From an uncultured Actinomyces sp. (GTDB lineage: Bacteria; Actinomycetota; Actinomycetes; Actinomycetales; Actinomycetaceae): a stretch of 13,320 nucleotides of DNA. This document shows positions 7,291 to 13,320 of this stretch, piece by piece. The position numbers and the translations under genes are program-made. The DNA lies in NCBI GenBank assembly GCA_900556405.1, contig USPB01000030.1, positions 1 through 13,320 on the forward strand. Direction: 5' to 3'. Position 1 is the first letter of the stretch. Every line of letters begins with the position of its first letter. The notes beneath the pieces are model-generated. The model was given only the letters and a program-made list of their open reading frames with translations, made no database searches and was not told the DNA's origin.

Positions 7291-8334
7291 TCAGCTGTTG
7301 GTTTCCTGCGCGAGGTAGCGCGACAGGTAGGCGGCCACGGCTCGGACCGAGCTCATGGTGCGCGCGTAGTCCATCCTCATGGGGCCGACAATGCCCAGGT
7401 GGGCGCAACCCCCCTGTTCATCGGCACCCGCCCGGTAGGTTCCGGTGACGACAGCTGCCTCTGCCAGGCCATCGTGGGGGTTTTCCGTACCGATACTCAC
7501 GTGCACGTCATCACCCGGGTCGGCCTCAGCGAAGAGCCGCATGAGGACGACCTGCTCTTCGAGGGCATCCAGGACCGGCGCGATGTCGTGGAAGTCGAGC
7601 GCCCCCCTCGCCAGGTTCGCGGCGCCCGCAACGACGATCTTCGACTCGCTCTGCCCGGTGAGGACGTCGGTGAGGGCGGCGCCGATCGCGGCGACCGTCC
7701 CGACGAGGTCGGGGCGAGCAGAGGCGGTCGCCGCATCAACGCAGGTCTGTACGGTCGCTGACGTGGCGCCGTCGCAGTGACGTCGCAGGTGCTCACGGGC
7801 CTCGTGCAACTGGCCATCGTCGAGGGGCGCGTGCAGGCTCAACGTGCGCTCCCCAACCTCGCCGTCAGCGGTAATGACGACGACGAGGACGCGGCCCGGC
7901 GTCAGATCAATCGCCTCGAAGTGTTTGAGGAGACGCACGCGCGCGCCCGGGTACTGGACGAGGGCCACCTGATGCGTGACCTGTGCGAGGAGTCGAACCG
8001 AGCGCTCGACGACATCATCAATGTCGACGGACTCGGACAGGAACGTCTCGAGGGCCTGGCGCTCGGGACCGCTCATGGGCTTGAGTTCGGCGAGTCGATC
8101 GACGAACACGCGGTAGCCGCGGTCGGTCGGTACACGCCCGGCAGACGTGTGAGGCTGGTAGATGAGCCCGGCTTCCTCAAGCACCGCCATGTCGTTGCGG
8201 ATCGTCGCCGAGGAGACACCGAGCCCCCCGGAGGCAATCGCCTTGGAACCGACGGGCTCGCGGGTGGCCACGTACTGGGTGACGATGGCGCGCAGGACGT
8301 CAAGGCGGCGGTCCTGTGCACTCGTGCGTGTCAT
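7291..8334 (-). CDS. hrcA: heat-inducible transcription repressor HrcA
   Basis: A 347-residue repressor that binds CIRCE operators and shuts off heat-shock chaperone genes at normal temperature. The N-terminal winged helix (1-80) carries the family signature [26 protein letters not shown] (41-57) and [18 protein letters not shown] (62-79). The middle and C-terminal GAF-like/dimerisation regions include [18 protein letters not shown] and SIGTEN; the end TGTYRAG...[17 protein letters not shown] is the typical HrcA C-terminus. The ATG at 8334 has GGAGG at 8343-8347, 8 bases upstream; a longer start at 8358 would lie inside the operator and was rejected. The operator 17 bases ahead implies autorepression and control of dnaJ and rsmE downstream. 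Confidence 0.97.
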   Translation of the reverse strand: MTRTSAQDRRLDVLRAIVTQYVATREPVGSKAIASGGLGVSSATIRNDMAVLEEAGLIYQPHTSAGRVPTDRGYRVFVDRLAELKPMSGPERQALETFLSESVDIDDVVERSVRLLAQVTHQVALVQYPGARVRLLKHFEAIDLTPGRVLVVVITADGEVGERTLSLHAPLDDGQLHEAREHLRRHCDGATSATVQTCVDAATASARPDLVGTVAAIGAALTDVLTGQSESKIVVAGAANLARGALDFHDIAPVLDALEEQVVLMRLFAEADPGDDVHVSIGTENPHDGLAEAAVVTGTYRAGADEQGGCAHLGIVGPMRMDYARTMSSVRAVAAYLSRYLAQETNS

Positions 8335-8351
8335 GCCGTCTCCCTCCCTGC

Positions 8352-8378
8352 TTGGCACTCATGCTTCCTGAGTGCCAA
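8352..8378 (-). promoter_or_regulatory. CIRCE operator
   Basis: A perfect inverted repeat TTGGCACTC-N9-GAGTGCCAA. The consensus CIRCE is TTAGCACTC-N9-GAGTGCTAA; each arm differs at one position and the change is compensated so symmetry is kept. It lies directly upstream of the hrcA Shine-Dalgarno. A TAGCAT hexamer (8378-8383, minus strand) abutting its outer arm could be the -10 box, though no good -35 is seen. Confidence 0.95.
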
Positions 8379-8429
8379 TGCTACCCCCGGTCCTTCACGA
8401 GCGGCGAGCGTAGTGCGCAACGACTCGTG

Positions 8430-8479
8430 CGCCCTGCGCGAACCGTCACACGGGGCGGTCACCATCACATCGCAGGGCG
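8430..8479 (-). terminator. GC-rich hairpin after the DUF3097 gene
   Basis: A 9-bp perfect inverted repeat (CGCCCTGCG at 8430-8438, complement at 8471-8479) begins 4 bases beyond the DUF3097 stop. A nested ACCG/CGGT (8442-8445/8456-8459) can pair inside it. No U-tract follows. It probably ends the satD-DUF3307-DUF3097 transcript before the hrcA promoter. Confidence 0.55.
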
Positions 8480-8483
8480 ACCC

Positions 8484-9386
8484 TTACTGCGCCCAGGGCA
8501 CCGTCACGAAGTCGATGAGTTCCTCCACTCTGCCCAGCAGCGCGGGTTCGAGGTCGCGATAGGTGCGCACGGTCGACAGAATTCGCTTCCACCCCATCGC
8601 AATGTCACGCTGGTCGGCATGCGGCCAGCCGAGGGCATCAAGCGTCCCGTGCTTGATATCGATACCGCGCGGAATATCCGGCCACCGCTCAAGCCCGACA
8701 CGGGCCGGCTTGACGGCCTGCCAAATGTCAACGAAAGGGTGACCCAGGACGAGAACCGCACCCGACCAGCGAGCTGACACGGCCTCGGCGATGCGAGACT
8801 CCTTCGACCCAGGGACCATGTGATCGACGAGAACACCCGCACGCGCCGTATCAGTCGGCCCGAAGACCTCCAAGACCGCTTCGAGGTTGTCAACGCCTTC
8901 GAGCAGCTGAACGGCAATACCCGCCTCTGCCAGGTCCTCACCCCACACGTGCTGGACGAGTTCCGCGTCATGGCGCCCCTCGACCCAGATGCGCGAGCGC
9001 TTGGCGACCTTGGGGCCACTCGACGCGGGGGCGAACGATCCGGAATTCGTGATGCGACGTCCCGACGCACTGACCTGCGTGCCAGACGAGGCCCGGGCAG
9101 GGGCCGGGCGCGGCGGCAGCGCCTCAATGGGACGACCCTCCAGCCAAAAACCGAGGCCGAGAGGGAAGGAACGACGCACTCCTCGCCGATCCTCCAGCTC
9201 CACAAGGTGAACACCGCCAGACTTTTCCACACGCGTCACGGCACCAACCCAACCGGAGGCAACATCCTCCAGCACCATGCCGATCTCGACATGGACTGCC
9301 TGAGAGCGCGGACGCCTCGCCCCCGGCCCGTCGCGGTGCGGGTCATGGGCGAAAATATTGCGGCCGTAGGGATCTGAGCTATTCAC
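8484..9386 (-). CDS. DUF3097 family protein, TOPRIM-like
   Basis: A 300-residue protein of the actinobacterial DUF3097 family; function unknown. An N-terminal part (35-90) contains GMVLEDVASGWVGAVTRVE and FWLEGRPI, followed by a Ser/Pro/Ala-rich linker (91-130). The conserved core starts RIWVEGRHDAELVQHVWGED (132-151) and continues GVLVDHMVPGSKESRIAEAV (184-203), LGHPFVDIWQAVKP and the C-terminal WKRIL...DLEPALLGRVEELIDFV. VEGRHD (E136, D140) plus LVDH (D188) resemble the Glu and Asp elements of TOPRIM domains such as RNase M5 or primases, which is inference. Start: GTG at 9386, giving NSSDPYGRNIF, a typical family opening; an upstream in-frame extension to 9467 overlaps the preceding gene. 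It sits 26 bases after the DUF3307 gene and before hrcA. Confidence 0.85.
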   Translation of the reverse strand: MNSSDPYGRNIFAHDPHRDGPGARRPRSQAVHVEIGMVLEDVASGWVGAVTRVEKSGGVHLVELEDRRGVRRSFPLGLGFWLEGRPIEALPPRPAPARASSGTQVSASGRRITNSGSFAPASSGPKVAKRSRIWVEGRHDAELVQHVWGEDLAEAGIAVQLLEGVDNLEAVLEVFGPTDTARAGVLVDHMVPGSKESRIAEAVSARWSGAVLVLGHPFVDIWQAVKPARVGLERWPDIPRGIDIKHGTLDALGWPHADQRDIAMGWKRILSTVRTYRDLEPALLGRVEELIDFVTVPWAQ

Positions 9387-9412
9387 CCGGCTTACTCTAG
9401 CGGCACAACCGC

Positions 9413-10240
9413 TCAGTGCAGGCTCACGGCGTGAATGAGCATCGACACGAGGGCAGCCAAAATCCACGAGGACACTGAGCCAATGAGGAATTCCTCAGCC
9501 TTCTCCCCCGTCGAATCCTGCGAGATTTCGGGAAAACGGATGACGCCCTTGGCGGCAACAACTGCGGCAATCGCGACCTCCGCGCCCGCACCGGCGAGAA
9601 CGATAATGAGGAGACGTTCAAGCGGCCCGATCCAGCGGCCACCACGCAATGCGGTCACTTCATCCTGCTCATCGCTGCGACCGGCGACGATAGGCAACGC
9701 ACCTGAGATGAGGGGAGGCTCCACGGCTTCCGTTTCCTCCTGCGCATCCTCACCATCCTCCGACACCAACGCGGGCATCGCGGGCAGGACGGGTGCATTA
9801 ATCCACCCGGGGACAGGCTCAGAAGCGCGACCGCGCGCGCACTGCAGGATCGCGGTAATCAGGTGATTGACCGGACCCGTGACGAGGAAGAGAACGGCAA
9901 TAATGAGGTCGATCGAACGTCCCGAGCGCAGCGACAGCATCGGAAATTCCGTTGGATCCACACTCAGGAGCGCGACAAAGCCGATGGATGCCAACGCCCA
10001 ACGACCAAGCACCCCGCGCGCAGATGGATCGACGAGATCCCATGCGAACCACACGATCGCGAGCGTCGCGCCGAGCGCATTCGCCAGCGCGCTGACGCCA
10101 AGGACGAACCACGCGTAGCAGATCACGGCGAGGAGGAGCGTCAGAAAGAGAGACAGGCGCCGCGACCAGCGTCGCGGGTCGGATGTCAGAAGGACGGTCA
10201 GCTCCGAGGCGGCAATGCCAAGGAGAAGCACTTCATGCAC
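9413..10240 (-). CDS. integral membrane protein, DUF3307-like C-terminus
   Basis: A 275-residue membrane protein with about six or seven hydrophobic segments (near 4-20, 30-50, 51-70, 83-97, 111-133, 208-231, 252-272). A soluble Pro/Glu-rich stretch lies at 138-200 with acidic EDGEDAQEETEAVEPP. The C-terminal part GRWIGPLERLLIIVL...AAKGVIRFPEIS...EEFLIGSVSSWILAAL resembles the end of DUF3307 proteins (WIGxLERxLI, AAKSIxRFxEI, EYxLIGTLLS); the typical N-terminal HLLGDFxLQ is not seen, so the first half is divergent. I chose the GTG at 10240, which has GGAGG 6 bases upstream; TTG 10255 and GTG 10231 are alternatives. The start overlaps the stop of the satD-like gene by 8 bases, indicating translational coupling. 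DUF3307 genes are known neighbours of satD in other phyla, supporting a functional pair. No function is known. Confidence 0.75.
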   Translation of the reverse strand: MHEVLLLGIAASELTVLLTSDPRRWSRRLSLFLTLLLAVICYAWFVLGVSALANALGATLAIVWFAWDLVDPSARGVLGRWALASIGFVALLSVDPTEFPMLSLRSGRSIDLIIAVLFLVTGPVNHLITAILQCARGRASEPVPGWINAPVLPAMPALVSEDGEDAQEETEAVEPPLISGALPIVAGRSDEQDEVTALRGGRWIGPLERLLIIVLAGAGAEVAIAAVVAAKGVIRFPEISQDSTGEKAEEFLIGSVSSWILAALVSMLIHAVSLH

Positions 10241-10922
10241 GTGCGGCCTCCGCAATGATGAGTGACGACTGGATCAACCCCACCCCCGTGCCCCGGGCGA
10301 AGTCAGAAATGGCCTGCTGCGAGAGCTTCTCTGCCCGAGCGATCTCCACCTGGGTCTTACCGAGAAGCAGCGCAGCTGTGATGCGGCGATGACGCGCAGA
10401 GAGCTTGAGGATCGCATGATCACGCAGGCTCAGCAGCGCGTTAATGCAGGTCTGGCAATGGCTCGGGAAGGCCGACTCAACGGAGGCATGCGCCATGAAC
10501 CAGGTGCGAATGAACGGATTCGATGAGTCCTGCACGTCATGCGCACGGTTAATCGCAGCGCGGGCCGCCCACCAAGCGGAGCCATCCTGAAGCTGCGCCG
10601 AGTCCGTACCATGCGAACGCGCCGGAGCCTGACGATGAACGCCCGAGGAGAACTCTTCAATTCGCCCCGCACCAATTCCGAAGCGAAGCTGAAGCTGTGA
10701 GGGAAGCAGAAGCTGCGCACGCAGCGTCAGAAGAAGCGCATCCTCCAGCGTGTAGGCCACAGCCTGGAATTCGTCACCGACCGTCGGGTAAGGCGCCTGC
10801 AAGAGTGCAAGCCCCTCACTCGCGTTCGCAAGAGCAGCCTCAAAGATTCCCTGAGCCTCTGCACGATTGGTCAGCGTACGAGAGCCCACGATGTCAGCAA
10901 TGACAGCGTAACGAAGAGTCAC
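10233..10922 (-). CDS. SatD family protein with C-terminal helix-turn-helix
   Basis: A 229-residue soluble protein that fits the SatD family, named after a gene of the Streptococcus mutans acid-tolerance sat locus; the biochemical role is unknown. The N-terminal domain has YAVIADIVGSR (5-15), PTVGDEFQAVAY (46-57) and RFGIGAGRIEEF (80-91). These recall the DhhxF/GDEF/GIG elements of nucleotidyl-cyclase folds, but a full GGDEF or class III site is not present. Residues 176-210 (SARHRRITAALLLGKTQVEIARAEKLSQQAISDFAR) look like a helix-turn-helix. Two cysteines lie at 156 and 159 (HCQTC). The GTG start at 10922 puts the conserved ADIVGSR at the expected N-terminal position; the nearest Shine-Dalgarno-like AAGGAA is about 12 bases upstream. 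GC content is lower than in the flanking housekeeping genes (about 58% in one 60-base line I counted). Confidence 0.75.
   Translation of the reverse strand: MTLRYAVIADIVGSRTLTNRAEAQGIFEAALANASEGLALLQAPYPTVGDEFQAVAYTLEDALLLTLRAQLLLPSQLQLRFGIGAGRIEEFSSGVHRQAPARSHGTDSAQLQDGSAWWAARAAINRAHDVQDSSNPFIRTWFMAHASVESAFPSHCQTCINALLSLRDHAILKLSARHRRITAALLLGKTQVEIARAEKLSQQAISDFARGTGVGLIQSSLIIAEAARA
10247..10251 (-). promoter_or_regulatory. ribosome binding site inside the end of satD
   Basis: GGAGG, 6 bases before the GTG at 10240 and within the last codons of the satD-like gene. It selects the start of the membrane-protein gene. Confidence 0.6.
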
Positions 10923-10939
10923 AGTACCACACTTTTCCT

Positions 10940-10945
10940 TGTATA
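10940..10945 (-). promoter_or_regulatory. possible -10 box of the satD-DUF3307-DUF3097 unit
   Basis: TATACA on the minus strand, 17 bases before the satD start. It overlaps a CTTGTA half-site (10938-10943) that recurs at 11122-11127 and, inverted, at 11138-11143. No good -35 hexamer is correctly spaced, so the call is weak. Confidence 0.3.
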
Positions 10946-11121
10946 CGGCTCTTCACAAGCCCCCTCATGGAGGAACCCTGCAAATTACTCGGCTTCACAT
11001 GACACATCTAGGCAAACATATTTCAACCATGATGTCAACAGTATTGCGACGTAATGCTAGCTTGTCACATTGCGCACGCGAACCGAGTGTCAAACAGTAA
11101 ATAACCATCTCCGCATTCATA

Positions 11122-11143
11122 CTTGTAATACAGTACATACAAG
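11122..11143. repeat. 22-bp operator-like inverted repeat
   Basis: CTTGTA (11122-11127), a 10-base spacer, then TACAAG (11138-11143). The half-site recurs over the satD -10 candidate at 10938-10943. The size and symmetry fit a binding site for a dimeric helix-turn-helix regulator; which one is unknown. Confidence 0.4.
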
Positions 11144-11221
11144 CTTTATCGCGGACGGTGGGGTTGCGCAATAATGTTTACCACCAGATGCATATTCCGC
11201 CACACAGGCAGTCAATGACCG

Positions 11222-12514
11222 TTAATAGCCCATAATTTCACGGGTCACGTAGTCCGCGAGCAGACGGCCACGCAGCGTGAGGACAACGCGCCCGGAGAGA
11301 GCGCAAGCTCCATCGATGAGCCCATCCGCGATGAGCGTGGCGACACGCCCACCGGAGGAGCCACGCGTTCCTTCGGGCAGTGACAGACCCGGCAGCCCCT
11401 CAATCTCAACACCCTCGGATGTACGCACGCCCAGCATGACACGCTCCAGCTCGCGCGCATCCGCGTCGAGAACCTCGCCAGCATAAGCGGGAGACTGTCC
11501 AGCATTCAGACGCCCCGCATAGGCTCCCGGGTTCTTCACGTTCCACCAGCGCATACGCCCCACATGCGAATGCGCTCCCGGCCCAAAGCCCCACCAATCC
11601 CAGTCCCGCCAGTAGGCCAAGTTATGGGAAGAGGCGCGGTCATAGAAGGTCGATGGACCTCCCGAGGCGCGGTCCGCCTCGGTGACGCGCGCGAAGTTCG
11701 AAATCTCGTACCACGCGTATCCCGCCTCACCCAGGAGGGCATCGGCGAGCTCATACTTGGCAGCCTCATCGTCCGGATCGGGGGTCGGCAGCTCTCCCCG
11801 GGCCACCTGCACCCCCATCTTCGTCCCCTCCTCGACAACAAGCGCGTAGGCACTGATATGGTCGGGCTCGTACGACAGCGCAGAACGCAGGGATGTTTCC
11901 CAATCCGCCAGGCTCTCCCCGGGGGTTCCGTAGATAAGATCCACCGAGGTCGACAGGCCCGCTTCCTTCGCCCACTGGACAACGAGGGGGACTCGCTCGG
12001 GCGTATGCGTGCGATCCAGGGTCGCGAGGATCTCAGGAACGGCCGACTGCATGCCGAACGACACTCGAGTAAAACCAGCGTCAGCCAATTGCACGAGTCC
12101 ATCACGCGTCACCGTGTCGGGGTTAGCCTCGAGGGTCACCTCCGCGCCCGGCGCAATACCGATGCGTTCACGCAGGCCCGCGAGGATCTCGGTCAACTCA
12201 TCGACATCCAACATCGTCGGAGTACCGCCACCGAAAAACACCGTCCGCGCCTGGCGCGTAGGGAGCCCAGCCTCGGACATGACCCGAGACGCCAGAGCAG
12301 CCTCGGCAAGAACGGAGGGCGCGTAGTCCCCCACCTGCGCGCCCGGACCGAAACCCACCGTGTACGTGTTGAAGTCGCAATACCCACAGCGCACGCGACA
12401 AAAAGGGACGTGCACATACAGGGAGAGGGGACGACCGCGATCCGCCTCAACGAGGCCGGGGTCGAGCGATCCGTCGGTCGGCCAGCGCTCCCCCTCAGGC
12501 TGGGCGGGGCTCAC
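11222..12514 (-). CDS. hemW: HemW-type radical SAM heme chaperone
   Basis: A 430-residue radical SAM protein formerly annotated as oxygen-independent coproporphyrinogen III oxidase. The 4Fe-4S motif is CRVRCGYCDF (C39, C43, C46) with Phe two residues after the last Cys, the HemW form, where true HemN has a fourth Cys. GGGTPT (95-100) is the SAM-binding segment, and HNLAYW (297-302) is the HNxxYW heme-binding motif of HemW. The radical SAM barrel includes VTLEANPD and VSFGMQS; the C-terminal HemN_C domain runs from about 340. The likely role is insertion of heme into respiratory or other heme proteins. Start: the GTG at 12514 has GGAG at 12522-12525, 7 bases ahead; the GTG at 12520 is only one base from it and less likely. 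It lies 24 bases after trmB on the same strand. Confidence 0.93.
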   Translation of the reverse strand: MSPAQPEGERWPTDGSLDPGLVEADRGRPLSLYVHVPFCRVRCGYCDFNTYTVGFGPGAQVGDYAPSVLAEAALASRVMSEAGLPTRQARTVFFGGGTPTMLDVDELTEILAGLRERIGIAPGAEVTLEANPDTVTRDGLVQLADAGFTRVSFGMQSAVPEILATLDRTHTPERVPLVVQWAKEAGLSTSVDLIYGTPGESLADWETSLRSALSYEPDHISAYALVVEEGTKMGVQVARGELPTPDPDDEAAKYELADALLGEAGYAWYEISNFARVTEADRASGGPSTFYDRASSHNLAYWRDWDWWGFGPGAHSHVGRMRWWNVKNPGAYAGRLNAGQSPAYAGEVLDADARELERVMLGVRTSEGVEIEGLPGLSLPEGTRGSSGGRVATLIADGLIDGACALSGRVVLTLRGRLLADYVTREIMGY

Positions 12515-12521
12515 CGGCACA

Positions 12522-12525
12522 CTCC
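12522..12525 (-). promoter_or_regulatory. ribosome binding site of hemW
   Basis: GGAG, 7 bases before the GTG at 12514 but only one base before the alternative GTG at 12520. Spacing favours the shorter product. Confidence 0.5.
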
Positions 12526-12538
12526 GCGTCTCACGACG

Positions 12539-13282
12539 TCAGCCACGGGGACGACGAATGCCGACAATGTCATGGGCATGGCGCCCGGCATCGATACCGC
12601 GCGTCTCAAAGTGTGTGACGACGCGTCCTGAGAAACGCGGGGCGAATCCCCCACGCTCAGGCTCAGGATCACCCGGATCCGGTCGCTCCCCGGCGTGCGG
12701 GTTGTCAAAAAGCTCGCAGGCCTCGACCACGTCTCGCATCTGCCACGCATAGTCGTCCCAGTCGGTGGCCAGGCGCCACGCTCCCCCGTCGCGCAACAGG
12801 CGTGCCACCTCGAGGGCAAACGAATCAGAGACGAGGCGACGCTTACGATGCCGGGCCTTGCGCCACGGATCGGGGAAGAACGTCCAGATCTCGTCCAAGC
12901 ACGCGTCCTCCAGCATGATGGGAAGGGCCTGAGCAGCATCAGCTTCGATCACGCGGATGTTATCCACACCCGCGTCGACCGCCTTGGACACGAGCTTGGC
13001 GATGCCCGGAACCCACACCTCGAGGGCGAGGAAGTCACGCTCCGGATGGGCATCCGCAGCAGCGACAATCTGCTCGCCCGTGCCCGAGCCAATCTCGAGC
13101 GTCACGGGAGCGCTGCGTCCAAACAACTCAGCCAGATCGAGCGCGAAATCCTGCGCGACCGTCGTGTAGCCAACGCCGCGACGCGGCTCGACCACATAGC
13201 GGTGTGCATGGGCCTGCCACGTGCGCGCGAGGTTCGCGGGCAGTTCGCGAGTGCGTCGCGTGAACGACTTCGTGCGGCTCAT
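12539..13282 (-). CDS. trmB: tRNA (guanine46-N7)-methyltransferase TrmB
   Basis: A Rossmann-fold methyltransferase that makes m7G at position 46 in the variable loop of tRNAs. From the ATG at 13282 it has 247 residues: SAM-binding LEIGSGTG (62-69), FLALEVWVPGI with Glu88, the TrmB signature FFPDPWRKARHRKRR (135-149), LATDWDDYA with Asp174, and THFETRG (223-229) matching the conserved TxFExxG. The basic N-terminus (RTKSFTRRTREL) fits tRNA binding. The frame stays open from 13282 to the right edge (38 bases, reading PEGTVF before the Met), and the Shine-Dalgarno is poor (GAGGG about 10 bases away). Actinobacterial TrmB proteins often have N-terminal extensions, so the true start may lie outside the window. 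It appears to lead a trmB-hemW operon. Confidence 0.93.
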   Translation of the reverse strand: MSRTKSFTRRTRELPANLARTWQAHAHRYVVEPRRGVGYTTVAQDFALDLAELFGRSAPVTLEIGSGTGEQIVAAADAHPERDFLALEVWVPGIAKLVSKAVDAGVDNIRVIEADAAQALPIMLEDACLDEIWTFFPDPWRKARHRKRRLVSDSFALEVARLLRDGGAWRLATDWDDYAWQMRDVVEACELFDNPHAGERPDPGDPEPERGGFAPRFSGRVVTHFETRGIDAGRHAHDIVGIRRPRG

Positions 13283-13320
13283 GAAGACCGTGCCCTCGGG
13301 GGCCTCACCCGGACGACGAT

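Larger units (their letters stand above)
10923..11221. other. AT-rich intergenic region without a convincing gene
   Basis: About 300 bases between hemW and satD, both on the minus strand. By hand count 10981-11220 is about 45% GC against about 65-75% in neighbouring lines. It holds two TTGACA hexamers on the minus strand (11033-11038 and 11088-11093), an 8-base palindrome TTGCGCAA (11164-11171), and repeated CTTGTA half-sites. An open frame of 47 codons on the minus strand (11138-10995) has no Shine-Dalgarno. No hemW terminator hairpin was recognised. It is probably the regulatory region of the satD unit, or a scar of inserted DNA. Confidence 0.6.

Noticed and set aside
5510..7318. 602-codon + strand open frame, longer than any real gene here
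   Set aside because: It runs antisense through rsmE and dnaJ, both unmistakable on the minus strand; its Arg/Leu/Asp-rich composition is typical of a shadow frame.
7229..7408. N-terminal extension of DnaJ
   Set aside because: The extension lies inside hrcA in another frame, and RDYYEVLGV is the conserved start of the J-domain.
8335..8358. HrcA start at GTG 8358
   Set aside because: The codon lies inside the CIRCE operator; the ATG at 8334 has a good GGAGG at the right distance.
9387..9467. 27-residue extension of the DUF3097 protein
   Set aside because: It would overlap the end of the membrane-protein gene, and the family normally begins close to DPYGRNIF.
10995..11138. 47-codon minus-strand open frame (MYCITSMNAE...) with four to five Cys in the AT-rich gap
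   Set aside because: No Shine-Dalgarno before either ATG (11138 or 11120) and no recognisable similarity; a frame of this length is expected by chance at about 45% GC.
11222..12514. Oxygen-independent coproporphyrinogen III oxidase (HemN)
   Set aside because: The fourth Cys of the HemN CX3CX2CXC motif is Phe, and the HemW heme-binding HNxxYW motif is present.

Overview
The window is a high-GC chromosomal segment of an actinobacterium. The gene set and GC-rich style suggest an Actinomycetaceae member such as Actinomyces or Schaalia, but that is inference. The support is a CIRCE-hrcA-dnaJ-rsmE heat-shock block, an actinobacterial DUF3097 gene next to hrcA, frequent GTG starts (six of the eleven genes whose start lies in the window) and GC-rich hairpins without U-tracts behind genes.

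Left part. On the + strand lies an ABC half-transporter (3-1559) of the iron/siderophore IrtA/YbtP type, cut by the window edge. A second ATG one base after its stop opens what looks like the N-terminus of a partner half-transporter, but homology-like sequence stops after about 36 codons (1561-1668), so it is probably a deletion remnant. A 13-bp perfect hairpin (1743-1793) separates it from the minus-strand purine deaminase (1804-2820), preceded by aminopeptidase C (2951-4282). A 126-base divergent intergenic region leads to a + strand aldose 1-epimerase (4409-5308), which converges on the next minus-strand block with only 6 bases between stops.

Middle. hrcA (8334-7291), dnaJ (7228-6110) and rsmE (6103-5315) read as one minus-strand operon with a perfect CIRCE operator (8352-8378) just before hrcA. 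HrcA should thus repress itself, the co-chaperone and the 16S rRNA methyltransferase together, and release them on heat shock.

Right part. All minus strand: trmB (13282-12539) and hemW (12514-11222), 24 bases apart; then an AT-rich gap (10923-11221, about 45% GC over most of it) with repeated CTTGTA half-sites and no convincing gene; then satD-like (10922-10233), a DUF3307-type membrane protein whose start overlaps it (10240-9413), and DUF3097 (9386-8484). The last three look co-transcribed and close with a 9-bp hairpin (8430-8479). This satD/DUF3307/DUF3097 unit is the least understood and most interesting part: a cyclase-like protein with a C-terminal helix-turn-helix, an integral membrane partner and a TOPRIM-like protein. 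No rRNA, tRNA, CRISPR array, insertion sequence or phage gene was seen.
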